Assembly (NCBI GenBank): GCA_018675635.1
Contig: JABGXU010000007.1
Location: 62,001-126,000 of the forward strand
Length of the DNA stretch: 64,000 bases
Direction: 5' to 3'
From: Gammaproteobacteria bacterium
GTDB lineage: Bacteria > Pseudomonadota > Gammaproteobacteria > Poriferisulfidales > GCA-002705445
In this document: positions 1 to 7,667 of the stretch, in pieces
How the letters are laid out: each line of letters opens with the position of its first letter
Position numbering within the stretch: the stretch's first letter is position 1
Notes under the pieces: model-generated
The model's input: only the letters and a program-made list of their open reading frames with translations
Told to the model about the DNA's origin: nothing
The model's database searches: none
Position numbers and translations under genes: made by a program

Positions 1-1
1 T

Positions 2-139
2 AGTAGGCTTTTAGAAAACAATATATTAATAAAAAATATGTCGAATACACCTAGGTTAAAAAACTGTTTAAGAGTAACTGTAGGTACAAAAAAAGAGAAT
101 GATATATTTATAAAATCTCTGAAAAATTTAATAATTTAA
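2..139 (+). CDS. hisC: Histidinol-phosphate aminotransferase, C-terminal end (partial)
   Basis: This is the last 45 codons of a gene that begins before the window. The readable end contains the stretch LRVTVGTKKENDIFIKSL, which matches the closing R-x-(T/S)-x-G-x-x-x-E-N segment of HisC-type, fold-type I PLP aminotransferases. Its arginine binds the substrate carboxylate or phosphate. HisC converts imidazole acetol phosphate to histidinol phosphate in histidine biosynthesis. The stop codon is at 137-139, and petA follows after a 78-base gap. Only the tail is visible, so another aminotransferase of the same fold cannot be excluded. Confidence 0.6.
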   Translation, partial: SRLLENNILIKNMSNTPRLKNCLRVTVGTKKENDIFIKSLKNLII

Positions 140-169
140 AAATTTTTCGCGCAAAAAAACATAACATTA

Positions 170-178
170 TGCTAGAAT
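170..178 (+). promoter_or_regulatory. Candidate extended -10 promoter of petABC
   Basis: The gap between hisC and petA contains TGCTAGAAT, an extended -10 element (TG-n-TAGAAT), about 40 bases before the petA start. No good -35 box lies 16-18 bases upstream, as expected for an extended -10 promoter. A purine-rich ribosome site (aaggaa) lies at about 204-209. The call is based on sequence match only. Confidence 0.4.
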
Positions 179-217
179 ACGGCAAGTTATAAATATTAAG
201 AGTAAGGAAATTTATCA

Positions 218-829
218 ATGTCTAAGGACAATCCCGATAATAGCAGAAGAAAATTTTTATCAGGTAGCTTAACACTAGTAGGTGGAACTGGTGCGGCGGC
301 TACTTTATGGCCATTTTTATCATCAATGGCACCAAGTGCAAAAGCAAAAGCGTCAGGAGCTTCAGTAGAAGTTGATATCAGTAACTTGGAAGAAGGTCAA
401 AAAATTGATTTAATATGGAGAAAAAAACCGGTTTGGATTGTTAAAAGAACAAAGAGTATGCTTGATAGTATTGATACAAATGAAGGGAAGTATAAGGACC
501 CGATGTCAGAAAATATTGAACAACAACCAGAATTTGCAAAAAATAAGTTCAGATCATTAAAACCAGAGATTTTAGTTTTGGAAGGAGTTTGTACTCATTT
601 GGGTTGTAATCCTGCATATAAACCAGACAGAAATAATGGTGAACTAGGTAAAGATTGGCAGGGAGGGTTTTTTTGCGCATGCCATGGATCTAAATTTGAT
701 TTAGCTGGTAAAGTTGAAAGTGGAAGCCCTGCAGGAGCAAATTTAAAAGTGCCACCATATAGATTTGTAGATGAAAACACAATAATTGTTGGTGAGTTAC
801 CTACTAATGATGAAAAAAGTAAAGGGTAA
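218..829 (+). CDS. petA: Rieske iron-sulfur subunit of cytochrome bc1
   Basis: This 203-residue protein is the Rieske [2Fe-2S] subunit of ubiquinol:cytochrome c reductase, which takes the first electron from ubiquinol on the periplasmic side. The N-terminus carries a twin-arginine signal (NSRRKFLSG) followed by a single hydrophobic anchor. The two cluster-binding boxes are CTHLGC and CACHGS, separated by the insert typical of bc1 Rieske proteins, with the usual GPAPxxL-like stretch after them (SPAGANLKVPPYRF). Length is normal for proteobacteria. It is the first gene of petABC, and petB begins 3 bases after its stop. Confidence 0.97.
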   Translation: MSKDNPDNSRRKFLSGSLTLVGGTGAAATLWPFLSSMAPSAKAKASGASVEVDISNLEEGQKIDLIWRKKPVWIVKRTKSMLDSIDTNEGKYKDPMSENIEQQPEFAKNKFRSLKPEILVLEGVCTHLGCNPAYKPDRNNGELGKDWQGGFFCACHGSKFDLAGKVESGSPAGANLKVPPYRFVDENTIIVGELPTNDEKSKG

Positions 830-832
830 GTC

Positions 833-2230
833 ATGAGTGAAAAAACTGAACCATCTGGTGTAATTGGTTGGATTGACTCAAGGTTACCAATTTTAAGCTT
901 TATTAGAGATCACTTAACGAATTATTATGCTCCAAAAAATTTTAATTTCTGGTATTTTTTTGGTTCTTTGGCTTTTTTAATCCTATTTTTGCAAATTTTT
1001 ACAGGGATATTTTTAACTATGCATTATAAACCTGATGCTAAATTAGCTTTTGATTCTGTAGAATTTATTATGCGTGATGTTAATTTGGGTTGGCTTATAA
1101 GATATATGCATTCTACCGGAGCATCTGCTTTCTTTATTGTTGTATATTTACACATGTTTAGAGCTTTGATGTATGGATCATTTAAAAAGCCAAGAGAATT
1201 AATATGGTTATTTGGTGTTTTTATATATTTAGCATTAATGGCTGAAGCTTTTATGGGTTATTTGCTTCCATGGGGACAAATGTCATATTGGGGAGCTCAA
1301 GTAATTATAAATTTGTTTAGTACAGTTCCTTTTGTTGGGCCAGATCTTGCAGTTTGGATTCGAGGAGACTTTGCAATATCTGATCCTACACTAACTAGAT
1401 TTTATGCTTTACATATTGTTGCTGTACCAATGGTGATTTTATTATTGGTTTTTTTACATTTAGCAGCTTTGCATACAGTTGGCTCTAATAATCCTGACGG
1501 TGTAGAAATTAAAAAAAATAAAGACTCCGAAGGAAATCCACTAGATGGCATTCCTTTTCATCCTTACTACACAGTTAAAGATTTCGTTGGAATAGGTGTT
1601 TTTTTGTTTTTATTTGCTCTTACAGTTTTTTATATTCCTGAAATGGGGGGATATTTTCTAGAGAATGCTAATTTTATACCAGCGAATCCATTAGTTACCC
1701 CTGAACACATTGCACCAGTTTGGTATTTTACGCCTTTTTATTCTATTTTAAGGGCTATCCCAGACCCAGCATATGGGGCATTAGCTATGGCACTTTCTAT
1801 TATAGTGTTATTTTTTTTACCATGGATTGATAGCAATCCAATTAAATCTATTAGATATAGAAGCTTATTGTTTAAAATAAATCTTTTTGTTTTTGTTATT
1901 AGTTTTTTAGTTTTAGGATGGTTGGGAGTAAAGTCTGTAACACCACTTTATAGTGAGTTAGCTTTGAGATTTAGCCAAATGTATTTTCTTTTTTTTACGC
2001 TATTATATTTTTATAGCCAATCTAGGGATTCTTTATATAGTTATGCATTTTCATTTACATTAATATCATTATTGTCTATTTATGATATTTTAAGAATAAG
2101 TGCAGATAATTATATTAATTTATTAGTGGGTCTTGTTCTGGTTGGTAGTTTTGTTTTATTAATGTCTTTATTACCTTTATTTACTAATTTTAATAAAGAG
2201 AAAGAAGTTCCAGAGAGGCTGACGGAATGA
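833..2230 (+). CDS. petB: Cytochrome b subunit of cytochrome bc1
   Basis: This is the membrane core of the bc1 complex, carrying hemes bL and bH and the Qo and Qi quinone sites. Visible hallmarks are the MHSTGAS and LHMFR heme-ligand histidines in helix B, the second pair in helix D (LHIVAVP, FLHLAALH), the GYLLPWGQMS segment and the Qo-site PEW-type motif seen here as HIAPVWYFTPFYSILRAIP. At 465 residues it is longer than the roughly 400-430 residues usual for bacterial cytochrome b. Extra hydrophobic sequence sits near the C-terminus (residues about 395-440) before a VPERLTE tail. The stop overlaps the petC start (ATGA). Confidence 0.97.
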   Translation: MSEKTEPSGVIGWIDSRLPILSFIRDHLTNYYAPKNFNFWYFFGSLAFLILFLQIFTGIFLTMHYKPDAKLAFDSVEFIMRDVNLGWLIRYMHSTGASAFFIVVYLHMFRALMYGSFKKPRELIWLFGVFIYLALMAEAFMGYLLPWGQMSYWGAQVIINLFSTVPFVGPDLAVWIRGDFAISDPTLTRFYALHIVAVPMVILLLVFLHLAALHTVGSNNPDGVEIKKNKDSEGNPLDGIPFHPYYTVKDFVGIGVFLFLFALTVFYIPEMGGYFLENANFIPANPLVTPEHIAPVWYFTPFYSILRAIPDPAYGALAMALSIIVLFFLPWIDSNPIKSIRYRSLLFKINLFVFVISFLVLGWLGVKSVTPLYSELALRFSQMYFLFFTLLYFYSQSRDSLYSYAFSFTLISLLSIYDILRISADNYINLLVGLVLVGSFVLLMSLLPLFTNFNKEKEVPERLTE

Positions 2231-2958
2231 ATAAAATATATATTCTTTTGCCTATTTTTATATCATTATTTAGTAATTTATCTTTTGCTTCTTCTCCAAA
2301 GAGCTCTTTAATTTCAGATTATAAATATAGTAATGGAATAAATAATACAGCATCACTACAAAGAGGAGCAAAGTATTTTGTTAATTATTGTATGGGATGT
2401 CATTCTTTGAAATATATGAGATTTAGTGCGTTAGCAAAAGACATAGAAGTAGAAGAAAAGTTATTTTTTAAAAATTTAGTTTTTACTAATAAAAAAATAG
2501 GCGAAACTATGGAAATATCTATGAAACCTTCCGATGCAGAACTATGGTTTGGAGCAGTTCCTCCAGATTTAAGTTTAATTGCAAGATCAAAAGGCGGAGA
2601 TTGGGTATATTCATATTTAAATACATTCTATGAGGATGATGATAGACCGACAGGATTTAATAATTTAGTTTATCCAAATACTGCTATGCCTAATATACTT
2701 GTTAGTTTACAAGGATCACAAAAGCTTGTTTTGGATTCTTACAATAATCCAGTTAGCTTTGAGAAAGTTTCAGACGGAATATATAGTGAAATTAAGTATC
2801 AGAAAATGACTAATGATATCACTAACTTTTTAACTTATGTTTCCGAACCTGCCAAACTAAAAAGACATTCAATGGGGTTTTGGGTATTAATATTTATCTT
2901 TATTTTTACAATTATAGCCTATTATACAAAGAAAGAATTTTGGAAAGACATAAAATAA
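2227..2958 (+). CDS. petC: Cytochrome c1
   Basis: This 243-residue protein is the c-type heme subunit that passes electrons from the Rieske centre to soluble cytochrome c. It has a cleavable signal peptide (hydrophobic residues 4-21), one heme c site CMGCH near residue 55, the conserved WFGAVPPDLSLIARSKGGDW block, the YPNTAMPN region with the likely methionine heme ligand, and a C-terminal membrane anchor (residues about 217-233). It is the last gene of petABC and its start overlaps the petB stop by four bases. Confidence 0.96.
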   Translation: MNKIYILLPIFISLFSNLSFASSPKSSLISDYKYSNGINNTASLQRGAKYFVNYCMGCHSLKYMRFSALAKDIEVEEKLFFKNLVFTNKKIGETMEISMKPSDAELWFGAVPPDLSLIARSKGGDWVYSYLNTFYEDDDRPTGFNNLVYPNTAMPNILVSLQGSQKLVLDSYNNPVSFEKVSDGIYSEIKYQKMTNDITNFLTYVSEPAKLKRHSMGFWVLIFIFIFTIIAYYTKKEFWKDIK

Positions 2959-2980
2959 CTACATTAAATAGGACTTTATT

Positions 2981-3592
2981 ATGCATACTATGACACTTTA
3001 TTCTGATCCAAATAACGCTCAATCGCATAGAGTGAGAATAGTCCTTGGAGAAAAAGATTTAGTTTTTAATGTTGAGGATATTATTCCCGGTCAAAACAAT
3101 GAAGATTTAATTGCTTTAAATCCTAATAACACAACTCCAACATTTGTTGATAGGAATTTAGTTCTTCATGAATCAAGAGTTATTATGGAGTATTTGGATG
3201 AAAGATTTCCTCATCCACCACTTATGCCAGTTGATCCTGTTATTCGAGCTAAGACTAGAATGGTTCTATATTATATAGAAAAAGATTTATATGGCTTGTT
3301 AGATGATATAAAATCAAGTGGAGAAAAAAAATCAGCTACAGCAAAGAAAAATTTAAAAGAAAACCTTATGATTTCATTGGATTTTATACAAGGGAAAAAA
3401 TATTTCCTAAGTGATGATTTTAGTCTTGTAGATTGCAGTATGGCGCCAATATTATGGAGACTTCCAGAATATGGTATTGATTTACCTAAAAGCGCAAAAC
3501 CATTATTAAAATATGCGGACATATTATTTGAAAGAAAATCCTTTACTGAAAATTTATCTGAGCAAGAGGAAGAGATAAGAGGCTTATATTAA
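2981..3592 (+). CDS. sspA: Stringent starvation protein A (GST-fold, RNA polymerase-associated)
   Basis: SspA binds RNA polymerase and supports stationary-phase and acid-stress transcription; it has a glutathione S-transferase fold but no GST activity. The thioredoxin-like N-domain (residues 1-80) reads TLYSDPNNAQSHRVRIVL, and the family's diagnostic surface patch PHPPLMPVDPVIRA is present near residue 78. The C-terminal helical domain follows. Length (203) is normal. Position directly after petC matches other gammaproteobacteria, but the usual partner gene sspB does not follow. The stop overlaps the convergent oxidase gene by 4 bases. A second possible start lies three codons in. Confidence 0.95.
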   Translation: MHTMTLYSDPNNAQSHRVRIVLGEKDLVFNVEDIIPGQNNEDLIALNPNNTTPTFVDRNLVLHESRVIMEYLDERFPHPPLMPVDPVIRAKTRMVLYYIEKDLYGLLDDIKSSGEKKSATAKKNLKENLMISLDFIQGKKYFLSDDFSLVDCSMAPILWRLPEYGIDLPKSAKPLLKYADILFERKSFTENLSEQEEEIRGLY

Positions 3593-4962
3593 ATTGATTT
3601 GTTAGGATTTAGTATATTTTTAGGGTCAAATTGATTTTTAATATTCTTCATCAAAATTAATGTCTCTTTATTGATTTCTTTCTGTATGTAATTTTTTTTG
3701 ATAATACCAATACCATGTTCTCCAGAAATAGTACCCTCAAGATTCAATACTAGGTCAAAGATCTTATCCAAACATTTTTTTGTTTTTTCTGAGTTTTTCT
3801 CTTTTTCAGACTGAAATATTAAATTAACATGAATATTCCCATTACCAGCATGCCCAAAATTTACTATTTTTATGTTGTATTCCTTTGAAATTTCTTCAAG
3901 TTTATTAAGTAGATTTGTAAGGTTAGATATTGGTACAGCAATATCTTCATTTATTTTATATTTGCCTATTGATTGTAGTGCTGGTGATAAAGATTTTCTT
4001 GCAGCCCATAATTTTTTTACTTCTAATGGATTCTTTGCAACTGTAATTTTTTTTAATTTATTTTTTTTTATTATGCTAATAATTTTTTTTAGCATTAAAT
4101 CTATATATTCATCTTCACCATCAATTTCTAAAAGTATTCCAGCTTTTGTATTTTGATCATAATGATTGTGTTTTATTAAATTTATCAATTTTATTGATTC
4201 ACTATCAACAAATTCTAGTGTGTATGGAGTAATAGGCTGTGACATTAAGCTAATTATCATTTCTGAAGCATCAATAATACTTTCAAATGTAATCTCAATA
4301 GTTTTAATTGATTTATTTAAAGGAAGTATTTTTAATGTTGCTTGTGTTAATACACCAAGAATACCTTCGGAACCTGTAAATAACCTTGTTAGATCTAAAC
4401 CCACTACCCCTTTTGAGGTTTTGACACCAGTCTTATGAATATCTCCGGTTCCTGAAACAAACTCTAATCCAAGTATATTGTCTCTTGGTGTGCCGTATTT
4501 TACGGCTCTAGGACCAGCAGAATTATTAGCTATATTCCCTCCTATTGTTGAATATTCTAGACTTGATGGGTCAGGCCCCCAGAAAAAATTTAGATTATAT
4601 AGTTTATCTTGTAAGTCTTTATTAATAACTCCTGGTTCTACGACCACAAGTCGATTTTTTGTATCTATATTTAAAATTTTATTCATTTTTTCAAGAGAAA
4701 GCACAATAGAATTATTAATTGGAACTGAACCTCCAGTATTCCCAGTTCCTCTGCCTCTTGCTGTTATAGATATATTTTCAGTAAAACAATATTTAATAAT
4801 ATTTTGAATTTGATCTTTATTGTTAGCAAATAAAACACATTCAGGCATTACATGCATTTTGCTATTATCATATCCATATGCCCAGCAGTCACCCGGCTCA
4901 CTAAGCACATAGTTTTTTGGTAGTATATTTTGAAAGTTATTTATATGTTTTTTATTTAGCAT
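3589..4962 (-). CDS. FAD-linked oxidase, GlcD/D-lactate dehydrogenase type
   Basis: This 457-residue flavoprotein belongs to the GlcD/Dld family, whose members oxidise D-2-hydroxy acids such as glycolate, D-lactate or D-2-hydroxyglutarate. The N-terminal FAD-binding domain contains ARGRGTGNTGGSVPINN and GPDPSSLEYSTIGGNIANNSAG. The C-terminal part has the HAGNGNIHVNL and GEHGIGIIK motifs, whose histidines bind substrate or metal. No glcE or glcF partner is adjacent, which fits a single-chain enzyme. It lies 4 bases downstream of the lpoA-like gene and is probably cotranscribed with it. The exact substrate cannot be read from the sequence. Confidence 0.85.
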   Translation of the reverse strand: MLNKKHINNFQNILPKNYVLSEPGDCWAYGYDNSKMHVMPECVLFANNKDQIQNIIKYCFTENISITARGRGTGNTGGSVPINNSIVLSLEKMNKILNIDTKNRLVVVEPGVINKDLQDKLYNLNFFWGPDPSSLEYSTIGGNIANNSAGPRAVKYGTPRDNILGLEFVSGTGDIHKTGVKTSKGVVGLDLTRLFTGSEGILGVLTQATLKILPLNKSIKTIEITFESIIDASEMIISLMSQPITPYTLEFVDSESIKLINLIKHNHYDQNTKAGILLEIDGEDEYIDLMLKKIISIIKKNKLKKITVAKNPLEVKKLWAARKSLSPALQSIGKYKINEDIAVPISNLTNLLNKLEEISKEYNIKIVNFGHAGNGNIHVNLIFQSEKEKNSEKTKKCLDKIFDLVLNLEGTISGEHGIGIIKKNYIQKEINKETLILMKNIKNQFDPKNILNPNKSI

Positions 4963-4966
4963 TTAG

Positions 4967-6241
4967 TTAAAAAGGAATTTTTCTTGCTTTGCCATTTTTA
5001 AATTGAACAACTATTGGATCTCTTCTAATTCTATTAAATTCATCAACTTTTAAGTGGCCAGTATCACCAGGTAAATATTTATTTTTATTTAAAATTAAAC
5101 TATCTATATTAGATAAGATTTTTATAGAGTCCATTCCCAATGCTATAAATCTTAACAAATATTTTTTCTCAATATTTTCCATGAAAGATATTTTTTCATC
5201 TATATGATTTTGATTATAAAGCCAAGGAATGTCGCAAAATTTTATGTTATTTAGATCATCATTTAGCTCTTTATCATTTACACCATTATATATATGAGAT
5301 GTAGAATAAAATGGAATATCTTCAGCAAAATTAAAGTTAAATTGGGGTTTTATAGATCTCATATCGCTAGAAGTTCCAACCGAGAAAATTGTATTTAAAT
5401 CATTAATTATATGAGGTTTATATTGTAATTTAGTATTTAATAAATCTTCAATTTTCTTTTTTCTTTTTATACTGTCTTCTATCTTTAGAAGATTTCTAAT
5501 TATATTATTAATTTTTTTATCACCTTCTTGATAACTAGCTTTATTAATAATATTTCCTCCAAGTTCTTCAAATCTGAATATAAATGATTCAGCAATTCTT
5601 ACTCCCCACGAATTATCTGGATAAAGAATTGCTGCATTATCATTCCCATCTATTATTACCTTTTCTGCTATACATATTGCTTCATCTTCAGGTAACAATC
5701 CAAATTGGTAAACATAATTTGAATGTCTTTTTAAATTATCAGAATAATTAAGAGTCAGAATTGGTAATGATTCTGAACCATAATTTATAATTTTATTTAT
5801 AAATTCTTTTTGAAGTGGGCCAATAACGAAGTCAAAATTTTCAAATAATATTTCCTTGTAAATTTTTTTTATATTAATTTGATCGCCAGTATCATAAATA
5901 ATAAGTTCAGGTCTGTATTCTTCTGTATAATTTTTTAACTCTAATTCAATACCAGCATATATAGCTTTTCCAATTTTAGAATATTTGCCAGTTACCGGAA
6001 GCATAAGAGCAATTTTTTTAAGGGGAGTTAAATTAGTAATTTCAATTTCTTCTTTTTCTATCAATAATTGATCGATATTGATTTGTGTCTCACTAATTTT
6101 AGGTTTTTCAACCCTTTTATCTGTTATATCTGCAGTACTTTTTATAAAGTTTATATTGCAACCATAAAACAATATACTAAGTGTAATAATTAGAATATAT
6201 TTTAAGAAACAGTAACTATTTTTAGGTTTAATATTTTGCAT
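4967..6241 (-). CDS. lpoA: LpoA-like (LppC family) penicillin-binding protein activator lipoprotein
   Basis: This is an outer-membrane lipoprotein of the LppC/LpoA family, which stimulates a class A penicillin-binding protein. With the ATG start chosen here it has 424 residues and a lipobox ending in FYGC (cysteine at residue 28). The body is a type I periplasmic-binding fold: KKIALMLPVTGKYSKIG, DFVIGPLQKEFINKI and AAILYPDNSWGVRIAESF. E. coli LpoA is about 680 residues with an N-terminal TPR-like domain; that domain is absent here. A TTG four codons upstream is possible, but the ATG has a better ribosome site (acgga). Location beside rsmI supports the family call. The start overlaps the rsmI start on the other strand. 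Confidence 0.8.
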   Translation of the reverse strand: MQNIKPKNSYCFLKYILIITLSILFYGCNINFIKSTADITDKRVEKPKISETQINIDQLLIEKEEIEITNLTPLKKIALMLPVTGKYSKIGKAIYAGIELELKNYTEEYRPELIIYDTGDQINIKKIYKEILFENFDFVIGPLQKEFINKIINYGSESLPILTLNYSDNLKRHSNYVYQFGLLPEDEAICIAEKVIIDGNDNAAILYPDNSWGVRIAESFIFRFEELGGNIINKASYQEGDKKINNIIRNLLKIEDSIKRKKKIEDLLNTKLQYKPHIINDLNTIFSVGTSSDMRSIKPQFNFNFAEDIPFYSTSHIYNGVNDKELNDDLNNIKFCDIPWLYNQNHIDEKISFMENIEKKYLLRFIALGMDSIKILSNIDSLILNKNKYLPGDTGHLKVDEFNRIRRDPIVVQFKNGKARKIPF

Positions 6242-7111
6242 AATTCCGTTCAAAAAAAAAAATATAATTACGGTGTATTATATGTTGTTGCGACACCAAT
6301 TGGTAATATAAATGATATTACATATCGCGCTGTCGAGATATTATCAAAAGTCTATCTTGTTGCTTCAGAGGATACTCGGCATAGTAAAAAACTTCTAAAT
6401 TTTTATGGGATTAAAACGAAGCAGATTAGTTATCACAAATATAATGAAAAACAAAGATGTAAGTATTTGATTAATTTATTATTAGAAGGTAAGGATATTG
6501 CATTAATCTCTGATGCTGGCACGCCGGCGATATCCGACCCAGGAGACATCATTATTTCTGAGGCACACAACAAAAAAATTCATGTTTCTCCTATTCCTGG
6601 AGCATCATCAGTTATATCCGCAATATCTGTAAGCGGTTACGCATCTAATGATTTTACGTTTATTGGTTTTTTGCCAAAAAAAAATTCTCAAAAAATAGCA
6701 GTTATATCAGAAAATAAACTTAATAACTTTTCTTTTGTTTTTTTTGAATCTCCAAATAGAGTTATCAAAACCCTAGAAGACATTAAAGAAATATATGGTG
6801 GTGATAAAATAGTAATTATTGCTAGAGAAATTACAAAGATATATGAAGAAATTAAGTTACTAAGCGTTGTAGACTGGTTAAACTATTTTGCAAAAAATAA
6901 TAATGAAAAATTAAAAGGTGAATTTGTTTTTATAATTCCTAAGGACAATATTATTGATAGAGATATATCAGAGGATGAATTAGTTAATTTCATTAATTTG
7001 CTTTTAGATAATGATATTTCATTTAATACAGCTATAAAAATTGTATGTAAAAAGTATAATTTAAATAAAAATTTTATGTATAAAAAATACCTTAATCTTG
7101 CAAAGAAATAG
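6236..7111 (+). CDS. rsmI: 16S rRNA (cytidine-1402 2'-O)-methyltransferase
   Basis: RsmI uses S-adenosylmethionine to methylate the ribose of C1402 in 16S rRNA and acts with RsmH on the same nucleotide. The tetrapyrrole-methylase-like fold is clear: LYVVATPIGNINDITYRA, ASEDTRHSKKLL, ALISDAGTPAISDPG and PIPGASSVISAIS. The 291-residue length is normal. No ATG lies before the first conserved block, so TTG at 6236 is the best start, with AGG at 6224-6226. Its first six bases overlap the beginning of the lpoA-like gene on the other strand. The RNase P RNA follows 22 bases after the stop. Confidence 0.92.
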   Translation: MHNSVQKKKYNYGVLYVVATPIGNINDITYRAVEILSKVYLVASEDTRHSKKLLNFYGIKTKQISYHKYNEKQRCKYLINLLLEGKDIALISDAGTPAISDPGDIIISEAHNKKIHVSPIPGASSVISAISVSGYASNDFTFIGFLPKKNSQKIAVISENKLNNFSFVFFESPNRVIKTLEDIKEIYGGDKIVIIAREITKIYEEIKLLSVVDWLNYFAKNNNEKLKGEFVFIIPKDNIIDRDISEDELVNFINLLLDNDISFNTAIKIVCKKYNLNKNFMYKKYLNLAKK

Positions 7112-7133
7112 TTTTTATTATCTAATAAAGTTT

Positions 7134-7464
7134 GAGTCGACTGTGTAATCGCTTTATTTTTTATAAAGAGGAAAGTCTGGGCTCCATAGAGTAGAGTGCC
7201 AGGTAACTCCTGGGAAGTGTGAACTTACGGAAAGTGCAGCAGAAAATATACCGCAATGAAAATTGTAAGGGTGAAATGGTGAGGTAAGAGCTCACCGCAG
7301 TAATAGTAATATTGCTGGCATGGTAAACCCCACTCGGAGCAAGGCCAAATAGAAAAGTATTAGTGCTACTCGTACTGCTTTTGGGTAGGCCGCTAGATGT
7401 GTATGGCGACATGCATACAAGATTAATGATTGCATTTAACAGAACCCAGCTTATAGGTCGACTC
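7134..7464 (+). ncRNA. rnpB: RNase P RNA component (bacterial type A)
   Basis: This is the catalytic RNA of RNase P, which removes 5' leaders from tRNA precursors. The outer helix P1 is visible as GAGTCGAC (7134-7141) pairing perfectly with GTCGACTC (7457-7464). Universally conserved blocks are present: GAGGAAAGTCTGGGCTCC at about 7168-7185, GGTAAACCCC and CGGAGCAAGGCCAAATAG in the middle, and CAGAACCCAGCTTATAGG before the closing strand. The length of about 331 nt is short for type A, with compact P3 and variable helices. Lying between rsmI and mraZ is the arrangement known from pseudomonads. Confidence 0.97.
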
Positions 7465-7582
7465 ATTTTATTTAATATCTAAGTATATAAATTATTACGT
7501 AACTTAATGTAGTTTCTTAGGATAACCCCTTATATCTATAATATTTTGATAGTTTCATAATATGCAATTATTATGTAAGTTA
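7465..7582. other. Intergenic stretch after rnpB
   Basis: This very AT-rich spacer lies between the end of the RNase P RNA and the mra promoter. I find no coding potential, no convincing hairpin followed by a T-run and no tRNA. Together with the mra promoter and leader, the gene-free interval between rnpB and the mraZ start is about 200 bases. Confidence 0.6.
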
Positions 7583-7611
7583 TTGACAAATATAGAAAAC
7601 TTGACTTTAAA
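7583..7611 (+). promoter_or_regulatory. Pmra promoter of the dcw operon (candidate)
   Basis: A perfect -35 hexamer TTGACA (7583-7588) is followed after 17 bases by TTTAAA (7606-7611). Transcription would begin near 7618, about 50 bases ahead of the mraZ ATG and directly upstream of the MraZ boxes. A second TTGACT at 7601-7606 could serve an alternative start but lacks a good -10. Position and the adjacent operator support a functional promoter for the whole division and wall operon. Confidence 0.55.
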
Positions 7612-7629
7612 TTAATATGTTGCATTATT

Positions 7630-7654
7630 GTGGCTATAAGTGGGTAATTGTGGG
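7630..7654 (+). promoter_or_regulatory. MraZ operator: three GTGG(C/G) direct repeats
   Basis: Three pentamers occur in exact 10-base register: GTGGC (7630-7634), GTGGG (7640-7644) and GTGGG (7650-7654), each separated by 5 bases. This is the known MraZ-box layout through which MraZ represses its own operon. The boxes lie between the candidate promoter and the ATG at 7668. They also show that the upstream in-frame ATG at 7617 is not the true start, because translation from it would run through the operator. Confidence 0.85.
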
Positions 7655-7667
7655 GAATAAAGAAAAA

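Noticed and set aside
7161..7466. Open reading frame of about 100 codons on the minus strand
   Set aside because: It lies entirely inside the RNase P RNA, whose conserved blocks and closing helix P1 explain the sequence.
7617..7667. Upstream in-frame ATG for mraZ, adding 17 residues
   Set aside because: The added stretch spans the three MraZ boxes, and the family N-terminus MFKGI begins at 7668.
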